From Rhynchopus euleeides (Eukaryota; Euglenozoa; Diplonemea; Diplonemida; Diplonemidae), in assembly GCA_963210315.1 (NCBI GenBank), contig OY723248.1, positions 1,070,727 to 1,134,726 of the forward strand: a DNA stretch of 64,000 nucleotides, given 5' to 3'. Shown piece after piece: positions 18,764 through 27,066 of this stretch. The notes beneath the pieces were generated by a model that was given only the letters and a program-made list of their open reading frames with translations, was not told where the DNA came from and searched no databases. The translations under genes and the position numbers were made by a program. How positions within the stretch are numbered: the stretch's first letter is position 1; each line of letters opens with the position of its first letter.

Positions 18764-21050
18764 TCGGTTACAATCGGTTACATGCCAAGAACAATCGGTT
18801 ACAATCGGTTACATGACGAGGGCAATCGGTTACAATCGGTTACATGCCAAGAACAATCAGTTACAATCGGTTACATGCCAAGAACGATCGGTTACAATCG
18901 GTTACATGACGAGAACAATCGGTTACAATCGGTTACATGCCGAGAACAATCGGTTACAATCGGTTACATGCCAAGAACGATCCGTTACAATCGGTTACAG
19001 GCCAAGAACAATCGGTTACAATCGGTTACATGCCAAGAACGATCCGTTACAATCGGTTACATGCCAAGAACAATCAGTTACAATCGGTTACATGACGACA
19101 ACAATCGGTTACAATCGGTTACATGCCAAGAACAATCGGTTACAATCGGTTACATGCCAAGAACGATCGGTTACAATCGGTTACATGCCAAGAACAATCG
19201 GTTACAATCGGTTACATGCCGAGAACAATCGGTTACAATCGGTTACATGCCAAGAACGATCGGTTACAATCGGTTACATGCCAAGAACAATCAGTTACAA
19301 TCGGTTACATGCCAAGAACGATCGGTTACAATCGGTTACATGACGAGAACAATCGGTTACAATCGGTTACATGCCAAGAACGATCGGTTACAATCGGTTA
19401 CATGCCAAGAACAATCAGTTACAATCGGTTACATGCCAAGAACGATCGGTTACAATCGGTTACATGACGAGAACAATCGGTTACAATCGGTTACATGCCG
19501 AGAACAATCGGTTACAATCGGTTACATGCCAAGAACGATCGGTTACAATCGGTTACATGCCGAGAACAATCGGTTACAATCGGTTACATGCCGAGAACAA
19601 TCGGTTACAATCGGTTACAGGCCAAGAACAATCGGTTACAATCGGTTACATGCCGAGAACAATCGGTTACAGGCCAAGAACAATCGGTTACAATCGGTTA
19701 CATGCCAAGAACGATCGGTTACAATCGGTTACATGACGAGGACAATCGGTTACAATCGGTTACATGCCGAGAACAATCGGTTACAGGCCAAGAACAATCG
19801 GTTACAATCGGTTACATGCCAAGAACGATCGGTTACAATCGGTTACATGCCAAGAACAATCAGTTACAATCGGTTACATGACGAGAACAATCGGTTACAA
19901 TCGGTTACATGCCAAGAACGATCGGTTACAATCGGTTACATGCCAAGAACAATCAGTTACAATCGGTTACATGCCAAGAACGATCGGTTACAATCGGTTA
20001 CATGCCGAGAACAATCGGTTACAATCGGTTACATGCCAAGAACGATCGGTTACAATCGGTTACATGCCGAGAACAATCGGTTACAATCGGTTACATGCCA
20101 AGAACGATCGGTTACAATCGGTTACATGACGAGAACAATCGGTTACAATCGGTTACATGCCGAGAACAATCGGTTACAATCGGTTACATGCCAAGAACGA
20201 TCGGTTACAATCGGTTACATGACGAGAACAATCGGTTACAATCGGTTACATGCCGAGAACAATCGGTTACAATCGGTTACATGCCAAGAACGATCGGTTA
20301 CAATCGGTTACATGCCGAGAACAATCGGTTACAATCGGTTACATGCCGAGAACAATCGGTTACAATCGGTTACAGGCCAAGAACAATCGGTTACAATCGG
20401 TTACATGCCGAGAACAATCGGTTACAGGCCAAGAACAATCGGTTACAATCGGTTACATGCCAAGAACGATCGGTTACAATCGGTTACATGACGAGGACAA
20501 TCGGTTACAATCGGTTACATGCCGAGAACAATCGGTTACAGGCCAAGAACAATCGGTTACAATCGGTTACATGCCAAGAACGATCGGTTACAATCGGTTA
20601 CATGCCAAGAACAATCAGTTACAATCGGTTACATGACGAGAACAATCGGTTACAATCGGTTACATGCCAAGAACGATCGGTTACAATCGGTTACATGCCA
20701 AGAACAATCAGTTACAATCGGTTACATGCCAAGAACGATCGGTTACAATCGGTTACATGCCGAGAACAATCGGTTACAATCGGTTACATGCCAAGAACGA
20801 TCGGTTACAATCGGTTACATGCCGAGAACAATCGGTTACAATCGGTTACATGCCAAGAACGATCGGTTACAATCGGTTACATGACGAGAACAATCGGTTA
20901 CAATCGGTTACATGCCGAGAACAATCGGTTACAATCGGTTACATGCCAAGAACGATCGGTTACAATCGGTTACATGCCGAGAACAATCGGTTACAATCGG
21001 TTACATGCCGAGAACAATCGGTTACAGTCGGTGACCTACCGAGAACAATC
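18764..21050. repeat. 31-bp satellite, about 73 copies, copy 1
   Basis: The unit is two AATCGGTTAC decamers followed by ATGCCAAGAAC. Frequent variants are GACGAGAAC, CCGAGAAC, GATCGG for AATCGG and occasional CAGTTAC; a few monomers have only one decamer. Because 31 is not a multiple of 3 and the unit has no stop in any plus frame, all three plus frames stay open for kilobases; those proteins are artefacts of the repeat. The array lies upstream of the transposon gene's start, between it and the right TIR. Confidence 0.9.
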
Positions 21051-21059
21051 TCGCATCCT

Positions 21060-21290
21060 GGAGCAACCTATTGGCAGACCGTCCACAACCGTCTACAGAC
21101 GAAAAAGAGACGTACCGTCCCCATCGTGACCAACTGGGGGTGTTTTTTGGGTGTGGACGGTCCGCCCGCAGCCTAGCAACCTCCAGTAACCTCTTGGCAG
21201 ACCGTCCACAGCCGTCCACAACCATCCACAGCCATCCACAGCCGTCCACAACCGTCCACAACCGTCCACAGGTGAAAAAGTGCCAGAACA
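21060..21290. repeat. Right subterminal GTCCACA(A/G)CC repeats
   Basis: ACCGTCCACA or its variants occur about nine times (21,079-21,098 and 21,199-21,272), with inverted copies TGTGGACGGT near 21,155, 21,325 and 21,509. Lying just inside the right TIR, these are candidate transposase-binding sites, different in sequence from the left array. Confidence 0.7.
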
Positions 21291-21619
21291 CCCCAATATT
21301 GACCACCTGGGGGTGATTTTTGGGTGTGGACGGTCTACCTGAGGCCGTAGAATGCGAAAAAACCGATTTTGGTACTCTATTGGCCTGTGGTGGCCCGTAG
21401 AAATGGAGTGTTTGCGATTTTGAGCCATTTTCCTAAGGAAACTGGCCCAGTTGGCTGGAAAATGTGAATTTTTGAATTTAAAATGCAACATCGAGCATTT
21501 AGAGAGTGTGGACGGTTGTGGACGGTCGTCCCGGACCGATTTGGGACCACTTTTGGTATAGGGTCGAAAAGACAATGCGATTTTAAAAAAAATAATTTTT
21601 TAGACAGCCAGGTCAGCAG

Positions 21620-21634
21620 GCTATGCCTCCTCTA
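21620..21634 (-). repeat. Right TIR of the OTU transposon
   Basis: GCTATGCCTCCTCTA, the exact reverse complement of the left TIR at 11,541. Confidence 0.75.
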
Positions 21635-21696
21635 CCTTCATCAGGGTAATCTCCCCGCGGCCAACACTCTTCGTCTTGTCCGCTTTCTTTTATTGT
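21635..21696 (+). repeat. Split direct repeat A1 (family 1)
   Basis: 62 bp beginning CCTTCATCAGGGTAATC, identical to 26,257-26,318. It starts at the base after the right TIR of the DNA transposon. Confidence 0.85.
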
Positions 21697-21767
21697 TACA
21701 CTTTCACCTTCTGTTCCCACGCCTTCTTCCCCACTGCCCTTTCCAACCGCCCGTCGCCCGCTACACA

Positions 21768-22964
21768 ATGACAACCTCCCCTGACGTCGTCCCCCTGCAG
21801 CCCTTCACCATGTCGTGGGTGGGGACTCAGCGGGCGCGGGCGGTCTCCCCCAGAGCCACCGCTGGGCAGGGGTTTGTGGCCCCTGTGGAGATGTCGGTGC
21901 GGATGCTGGGGGACCAGGCCGCTGCCCTGGTGAATGCGTGTGTTGTATACACGTGCAGACCGTCTGACGGATCGACGGATTTCGCGCGTTACGCAGCGCG
22001 TCTCTCTGCGGGTGCACCTGACCAGGACGGCTCTCCGACATATGAAGTGACATTGTCGGAGGCCTACAACTATGTGGCCGGAGTCGAAGTGCACGACGGT
22101 CCGGATGTGACCTACCCCTTCCCCGCTCCGGATTGGGTCTACATCCGACTCGTCGAGACCTCGGTGCACCAGACCGAGATGGCGGCGACGACCATCGAGG
22201 ACATGCGGGTGCAGTCAGAACGGGAGGTGGCAGCGGTGCGCGAGGCTTTGAACGAAGTGCAGGCACAGGCAGCAGCGCAGCAGCGGCGCTTCGACGAGGC
22301 TTCGGCAGAACAAACACGTCAGTTCCAGGAGGAATTCGACCGGCGTGTCGCGACCATGCAGCAGCAGGCTGCATCGATGGTGGCGTCGCAGCCCCCTCCC
22401 CCTCCTCAGCAGATGGGTGCTCCCCCGGTGACACCGCCCCCGATGTACCCGCAGATGGCGGCGCCGATGACGAGCGCGGCGGTGCACCCGGCGGATGTGG
22501 CGGACGTCGCGGAGTGGGATGCGGCCATCGAGACCGACGCGCAGTACCTGGTACTGCAGCTCGAGTCTCGCTGGGTGTCGGGTTCGCTGCATCTCCCCGG
22601 GGGGCGCATTCTGGGGGAGGCCTTCGAGGCATTGCGCCTCTGGATCTTGGCGACGGCGTGCGTCGCAGGCTGGGGGCGCACCCCCCAGAGGGAGCTGGGG
22701 AACCACCTGCTGCGACAGGTGCTGCTCCAGATTGCCTTCGTGCGAGACAGGGTGCCGCGAGCTGCGATCGAGCGCCACCTCGCCAGGGAGGACGCCACGG
22801 CCCACCCTGTGATGCGAGCGGCTGCGGCAGTGGGCCCGGGGGCCGCCCCCCAGACACAACACACACGCCCCCGCACCGCCGCCAGAGCCCCCCAGCAGCG
22901 CATCGTGGCGAAGGCACCGGCGAGGGCGCCGGGAAACGGCAGGGCCGGGGGCGGGCGCGCGTGA
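21768..22964 (+). CDS. Gag-like protein, YR retrotransposon family 1, copy 1
   Basis: 398 aa from the ATG in ACACAATGACA, which is the first ATG inside the element in this frame; the frame is open further left only through A1. Residues ~1-130 are globular. A long coiled coil follows (EDMRVQSEREVAAVREALNE, continuing to about residue 200), then a Pro-rich hinge (PPPPPQQMGAPP), a helical domain with WDAAIETDAQYLVLQLES, and a basic Gly/Arg-rich tail. This suits a particle-forming, RNA-binding Gag; there is no zinc knuckle. The TGA at 22962-22964 is followed by CTG, and the same frame stays open into the recombinase, so a Gag-YR readthrough product is likely. Confidence 0.65.
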   Translation: MTTSPDVVPLQPFTMSWVGTQRARAVSPRATAGQGFVAPVEMSVRMLGDQAAALVNACVVYTCRPSDGSTDFARYAARLSAGAPDQDGSPTYEVTLSEAYNYVAGVEVHDGPDVTYPFPAPDWVYIRLVETSVHQTEMAATTIEDMRVQSEREVAAVREALNEVQAQAAAQQRRFDEASAEQTRQFQEEFDRRVATMQQQAASMVASQPPPPPQQMGAPPVTPPPMYPQMAAPMTSAAVHPADVADVAEWDAAIETDAQYLVLQLESRWVSGSLHLPGGRILGEAFEALRLWILATACVAGWGRTPQRELGNHLLRQVLLQIAFVRDRVPRAAIERHLAREDATAHPVMRAAAAVGPGAAPQTQHTRPRTAARAPQQRIVAKAPARAPGNGRAGGGRA

Positions 22965-22970
22965 CTGCCC
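22962..22970 (+). promoter_or_regulatory. Candidate stop-codon readthrough site UGA-CUG between Gag and YR
   Basis: GCG-TGA-CTG-CCC. After this stop the frame has no other stop through 85 codons to the ATG-ATG of the YR at 23,220 and on to 24,147. Family 2 has the same TGA-CTG between its same-frame Gag and YR. UGA followed by CU is a known leaky context; function here is inferred. Confidence 0.55.
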
Positions 22971-23219
22971 ACCTCCCGGCTCCAGGCCCGCCCCCCCCTC
23001 GCGCTTCTACAACACCCCGCCCCTCGCCGCCCATCCAACCCCCCCCACATCCACAACATCAACAACAACGACAACAACGACAACAACAACAACAACACCT
23101 CAACAACATCTCCTCCACCCGACACATCCCTTCGACCCCACCCCGCTCAGCCAGGGCCCGCAACGCCCTTAGGCGCATCCGGCGCCGCCAGCGGGAGAAC
23201 ACCGCTCTTTGCGAGGGCG

Positions 23220-24149
23220 ATGATGCGGCACGTGGCCGCTCGGGTCGGGGGTGTGGCGGTGCGCGTCACGGGAGAGGTGGAGGTCGGCCCCGGGGAGGCC
23301 GTGGAGCGCCTGCAGGCCGTGGTGGCGGGTATGTGGGCGCGAAGCACTTCGTCACAGAGGCAGCTGCTGTGGGCAAGGCTGGTGCGGTGGGCCAACGAGC
23401 ACGGCCTAGAAGTCGACGCCGACACCGCCATGCTGTTCGTGCTGGCGACAGGGGTGTCGCCGCAGGGGATGCTGGCCTACGCAAAGGCGCTCTCCGGGAC
23501 GATGCGCCACCTCGGCCTCGCCCAGCAGCCCCTCCTCAGCCTGGCAAGCGCGCTGCGTGCGGCCGGGGGGGCCATTCCGCAGCAGCAGGCGACGCCGATG
23601 CCGAAGGAGGTACTCGTGGCGTGGGCGCTGTGTCAACAGCCGCATCTCCGACTGGCGGCGCTGACGGCGTGGAAGACCGCGGCCCGGTGGGGGGAGGTGT
23701 GCACCCTCTCGTCGGAGCAGTTCATCGCGGTGCAGCCCACGGAGGTGATAATAGACTGGCACACCTCCCCGAAGGGCCGTCGGGCCAACCCGTTCACAGC
23801 CTCAAAGTGGACGGTGATATGCGGGGACCTGACCCCCTCCATCGCGGAGCTGGTGACGCGCCTGCGCCCCTTCGAGCGGCTGACGGCGGTTTCGACGGCA
23901 GATGTGACGGCGATGTGGCGGGCAACACCGGGGATGGAGGCCTACTCGGGCCACAGCGTGAAGCGCGGGGCGCTCACCTTCCTCTTCGGGCTCATCGCGT
24001 CGGGAGCGGATCTGTCGGAGATGCTGGTGGGCCGCCTCGCGAAGCATCACGGCGAGGGCGGCCTCTCCAGCACCACCATCCGCTACGGGGGATGCCCCAC
24101 GGAGATGGCGAGGGCGCTGCGGACGCAGGAGGTGACACGGCATCTGTGA
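23220..24149 (+). CDS. Tyrosine recombinase, YR retrotransposon family 1, copy 1
   Basis: 309 aa from ATG-ATG; the frame is open back to 22,965, directly after the Gag stop. The C-terminal half shows the tyrosine recombinase catalytic boxes: Arg156 in WKTAARWGEVCTL, Lys185 or Lys196 in the hairpin region, His245 with Lys248-Arg249 in YSGHSVKRGALTFL, His276/277 in LAKHHGEGG and nucleophile Tyr289 in STTIRYGG. The HxxR box reads H-S-V-K-R, so either Lys replaces Arg or the Arg is shifted by one. The enzyme would join a circular cDNA to the genome. Its TGA stop overlaps the ATG of the RT gene (TGATG). The 85 codons before the ATG are Pro/Asn-rich, a likely linker in the readthrough fusion. Confidence 0.75.
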   Translation: MMRHVAARVGGVAVRVTGEVEVGPGEAVERLQAVVAGMWARSTSSQRQLLWARLVRWANEHGLEVDADTAMLFVLATGVSPQGMLAYAKALSGTMRHLGLAQQPLLSLASALRAAGGAIPQQQATPMPKEVLVAWALCQQPHLRLAALTAWKTAARWGEVCTLSSEQFIAVQPTEVIIDWHTSPKGRRANPFTASKWTVICGDLTPSIAELVTRLRPFERLTAVSTADVTAMWRATPGMEAYSGHSVKRGALTFLFGLIASGADLSEMLVGRLAKHHGEGGLSSTTIRYGGCPTEMARALRTQEVTRHL

Positions 24150-25858
24150 TGGCCGACCCTGAGTCCTTTTGCCGCAAGCAGCGGGGGCTGCACTCGATGA
24201 CGCGGCGTGCGCACCAGTCGAGGCTGCCGGCGACGGAGGAGGAGCGCCGTGCGCCCCTGCATGTGTCTTCTGTGGCGGAGATGGACGTCGAGGCGCTGCG
24301 GGCGAGGATGACCGCCACTGTGAGGCGCAGGTTCGACGAGGTGTGGCGGCTGACGTTCCCCGATGCACCCCCGCCGGGCACTTCTACACCTTCTCCCTCT
24401 GAGGGGCGCTCCCGCCCCTCGCATCTACAACACAAGCATGCGGAGCTGCTGGTGGAGAACGGAGTGGCTGGGCCTGCGTCGGGTCCGGGCCCCTCCCTGT
24501 GCGTGCCCTTTACTGTGATGGAGGAGAAGCCGTCCGGGTTGCGGCAGAGGTTCATCCTCTGGACCAAGCAGGCAAACGACAACTTGGAGGAGTCCTACGC
24601 GGCACACGTCCCCCTGGGGCACATCTCGGGGTACCTCGACGCGGTGTTTGCGGAGTGTGGGTCGGCGCGGGATTTCAAGTGCGGGTTTTATCAGATCCCC
24701 ATCCCTGCGCCTGCACGGAGGTTCTTTCGCTTCGCTGACGAGTCGGGGGACTGGTATGAGCTGCTGAGGTTGCCCATGGGCCACTGTTGTGCGCCCGAGC
24801 TGATGCACACTTTGGCTGCTGTTGTGGGTGGGCACCGGGACTACGTCCGCCAGGAGTTCTGCACTGCGCCTGAGGTGGGGGTCGACGTCTGGATCGACAA
24901 CGTGCGTCTGACCGGCCCCCGCACCAGTGTCGAAGAGGCGACGCGGCAGATGGACAAGGTGGCTGCGGCGTGCGCTGCGACATGGAAGCCGTCTGACTCG
25001 GTGGACACGGCGACGGTCTACGAGTTTCTCGGGGTGGCATTCGACCACGCTGCCCAGACCGTGTCTCCGTCGGACAGGCTGATGGCGAAGCTGGACAGCG
25101 TGGACTGGCAGAGGGTGACGGCTGGTGAGCTGGAGTCGCTGGGTGGAAGGTTGCTCCACGCCAGCGCCATTTCGGGAGTGTCCCCGGGGAGGTTCTGGTT
25201 TGGGATCAAGTTCCTCCGCCGGGTGACTAATTTTTTGAACCGGGCGGTCCTTCGGCCGCCTGACCCTGTGCGGATCCCCCCATCGGTCTGCCGGGAGTTG
25301 CGGCAGTGGTGTGTGTGTGTGGGGGTTGCGCGTGTTCCCCCCCACAGGAGAGTTATTCAGTCCACACCCCCGTCTTTTACTTGCTTTGTTGACGCCTCCC
25401 TCAAGGGTTGGGGTGGCGTCTTAATAGATTCCTTTACACAAGAAATGCAGGTCATTGGTGACTCGTGGACCGCAGCCGAGTCCCAGCTGCACATTAACAT
25501 TCTCGAGGCGATGGCCCTCAACAAAACAGTGCGAGCCCTTCCCCGGTCTGTGTGCGGGGGGGCTGTAGAGATCTGGGTCGACAATACGACCGTGGCAGCT
25601 GTTGTGCGCAAGCGGCTGTGTGCCGCCTGCAATCTTATTAACAAGTCCGTCCTGGAGGCGGTAGAATACCTCACAGCCCTCCAGGTTTTGTCTTTTTCCG
25701 TTGGATACGTCCACACCTCTGCCAATCCGGCAGATCTCCCTTCCCGTATCCCCCCCTCTTGCATTTCTTCTCCCGAAACCCGGGACCAGGTTTCACTTGC
25801 GGTGCGGCGCTTCTTCACTCGCGGTGGGGCAGGCGGAGACCTCGCCTCAACAGCCTGA
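24149..25858 (+). CDS. Reverse transcriptase-RNase H, YR retrotransposon family 1, copy 1
   Basis: 569 aa from the ATG at 24149 in the overlap TGATG. The frame is open far upstream, but that part reads through Gag and YR in another frame and is a shadow. RT motifs: motif A ARDFKCGFYQIP (Asp175), motif B LPMGHCCAPELMH, motif C VDVWIDNVRL (Asp250, Asn251 in place of the second Asp of YxDD), then YEFLGVAFD. RNase H: FVDASLKGWGGVL (Asp415), INILEAMAL (Glu453), IWVDNTTVAAVV (Asp478) and a terminal NPADLPSR (Asp529). No protease or methylase domain is present. The stop at 25,858 falls inside repeat B1. It would copy the element RNA to cDNA. Confidence 0.85.
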   Translation: MADPESFCRKQRGLHSMTRRAHQSRLPATEEERRAPLHVSSVAEMDVEALRARMTATVRRRFDEVWRLTFPDAPPPGTSTPSPSEGRSRPSHLQHKHAELLVENGVAGPASGPGPSLCVPFTVMEEKPSGLRQRFILWTKQANDNLEESYAAHVPLGHISGYLDAVFAECGSARDFKCGFYQIPIPAPARRFFRFADESGDWYELLRLPMGHCCAPELMHTLAAVVGGHRDYVRQEFCTAPEVGVDVWIDNVRLTGPRTSVEEATRQMDKVAAACAATWKPSDSVDTATVYEFLGVAFDHAAQTVSPSDRLMAKLDSVDWQRVTAGELESLGGRLLHASAISGVSPGRFWFGIKFLRRVTNFLNRAVLRPPDPVRIPPSVCRELRQWCVCVGVARVPPHRRVIQSTPPSFTCFVDASLKGWGGVLIDSFTQEMQVIGDSWTAAESQLHINILEAMALNKTVRALPRSVCGGAVEIWVDNTTVAAVVRKRLCAACNLINKSVLEAVEYLTALQVLSFSVGYVHTSANPADLPSRIPPSCISSPETRDQVSLAVRRFFTRGGAGGDLASTA

Positions 25859-25909
25859 ATTGGCGGTTGTCGCGGGATCTCTTAACCCCTTCGCGTTGCA
25901 AGTGAGGAA
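25838..25909 (+). repeat. Split direct repeat B1 (family 1)
   Basis: 72 bp from GACCTCGCCTCAACAGCC, identical to 26,337-26,408; overlaps the last 21 nt of the RT gene. Confidence 0.85.
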
Positions 25910-26223
25910 AAGCTGAACCGGAAGTCCCCCTTCCCCCTTCCCATCAACACCCCCACTACCCATTGCCTTTGCCTTTCTTGTCGTTGCGCACACACACCAC
26001 CAGGAGAACTATAGCCGAGTCGACGTGTGTGTGCCCCCTGTCTGCGATAGCCCGGCCAAGGTATGATTCTCACAGTTTACTGAGGGAATATGACCCAAGG
26101 CCATTGGCAGCAGACACCCCCATCCCCCTCATCACCCCTGACACCCCTCAACCCCAATCCTGTTGCCTTTCCCCTCTCTCTCTCCCCCCATGTTGTGCCC
26201 ATGCACCTTCCCGGGACACTTTG

Positions 26224-26230
26224 TATATAA
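26224..26230 (+). promoter_or_regulatory. TATA box in module D, 33 bp before repeat A2
   Basis: TATATAA begins 33 bp upstream of the first base of A2, the usual TATA-to-start distance, which suggests that repeat A begins at a transcription start. The same motif is inverted at 26,744-26,750. The A1 copy lacks module D upstream because the DNA transposon abuts it. Confidence 0.4.
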
Positions 26231-26256
26231 CTTTAACACCACACCACACAACACCC

Positions 26257-26318
26257 CCTTCATCAGGGTAATCTCCCCGCGGCCAACACTCTTCGTCTTG
26301 TCCGCTTTCTTTTATTGT
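26257..26318 (+). repeat. Split direct repeat A2 (family 1)
   Basis: Identical to A1 at 21,635-21,696. Confidence 0.85.
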
Positions 26319-26336
26319 CCCACCCTCCATCCCCCG

Positions 26337-26408
26337 GACCTCGCCTCAACAGCCTGAATTGGCGGTTGTCGCGGGATCTCTTAACCCCTTCGCGTTGCAA
26401 GTGAGGAA
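26337..26408 (+). repeat. Split direct repeat B2 (family 1)
   Basis: Identical to B1 at 25,838-25,909; marks the 3' edge of a complete family 1 element. Confidence 0.85.
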
Positions 26409-27066
26409 TCATACCTTGGCCGGGCTATCGCAGACAGGGGGCACACACACGTCGACTCGGCTATAGTTCTCCTGGTGGTGTGTGTGCGCAACGACAAGAA
26501 AGGCAAAGGCAATGGGTAGTGGGGGTGTTGATGGGAAGGGGGAAGGGGGAATTCCGGTTCAGCTTTTCCTCACTTGCAACGCGAAGGGGTTAAGAGATCC
26601 CGCGACAACCGCCAATTCAGGCTGTTGAGGCGAGGTCCGGGGGATGGAGGGTGGGACAATAAAAGAAAGCGGACAAGACGAAGAGTGTTGGCCGCGGGGA
26701 GATTACCCTGATGAAGGGGGTGTTGTGTGGTGTGGTGTTAAAGTTATATACAAGGTGTCCCGGGAAGGTGCATGGGCACAACATGGGGGGAGAGAGAGAG
26801 GGGAAAGGCAACAGGATTGGGGTTGAGGGGTGTCAGGGGTGATGAGGGGGATGGGGGTGTCTGCTGCCAGTGGCCTTGGGTCATATTCCCTCAGTAAACT
26901 GTGAGAAAAGCTGAACCGGAAGTCCCCCTTCCCCCTTCCCATCAACACCCCCACTACCCATTGCCTTTGCCTTTCTTGTCGTTGCGCACACACACCACCA
27001 GGAGAACTATAGCCGAGTCGACGTGTGTGTGCCCCCTGTCTGCGATAGCCCGGCCAAGGTATGATT

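Larger units (their letters stand above)
11541..21634. mobile_element. 10.1-kb TIR DNA transposon carrying an OTU-protease/transposase gene, copy 1
   Basis: TIRs TAGAGGAGGCATAGC at 11,541-11,555 and its exact complement at 21,620-21,634 enclose one large minus-strand gene (12,681-18,593). On the left there is a subterminal array and C/G-run 3' flank; on the right a 31-bp satellite of 2.3 kb and GTCCACA-type repeats. The right TIR directly abuts the first direct repeat of a YR retrotransposon. No target-site duplication is visible: left flank CCCTTTG, right flank CCTTCAT. The superfamily is unassigned; the long, repeat-rich ends and a large multidomain protein recall Kolobok/Zisupton/Mutator-scale elements, but only a search could place it. 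Confidence 0.7.
21635..26408 (+). mobile_element. YR retrotransposon family 1 (Gag-YR-RT/RNase H), copy 1
   Basis: Split direct repeats are present: A1 21,635-21,696, B1 25,838-25,909, A2 26,257-26,318, B2 26,337-26,408, all exact copies. The A1...B1-A2-B2 layout is the hallmark of Ngaro/VIPER-type tyrosine-recombinase retrotransposons. Three coding blocks lie between A1 and B1: Gag (21,768), YR (to 24,149) and RT/RNase H (to 25,858). YR upstream of RT is the VIPER order, not the DIRS one. No target duplication is expected for YR integration and none is seen. Confidence 0.8.

Noticed and set aside
18764..21050. CRISPR-like array or a long repeat protein (up to ~628 aa) in the 31-bp satellite
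   Set aside because: There are no unique spacers between repeats and the DNA is eukaryotic. All three plus frames are open only because the 31-bp unit has no stop codon, so the predicted proteins are repeat artefacts.
22133..24148. N-terminal 672 codons of the 1,241-codon open frame ahead of the family 1 RT
   Set aside because: This part reads Gag and YR DNA in another phase and is Gly/Arg/Pro-rich noise of GC-rich sequence. The real RT protein begins at the TGATG overlap at 24,149.
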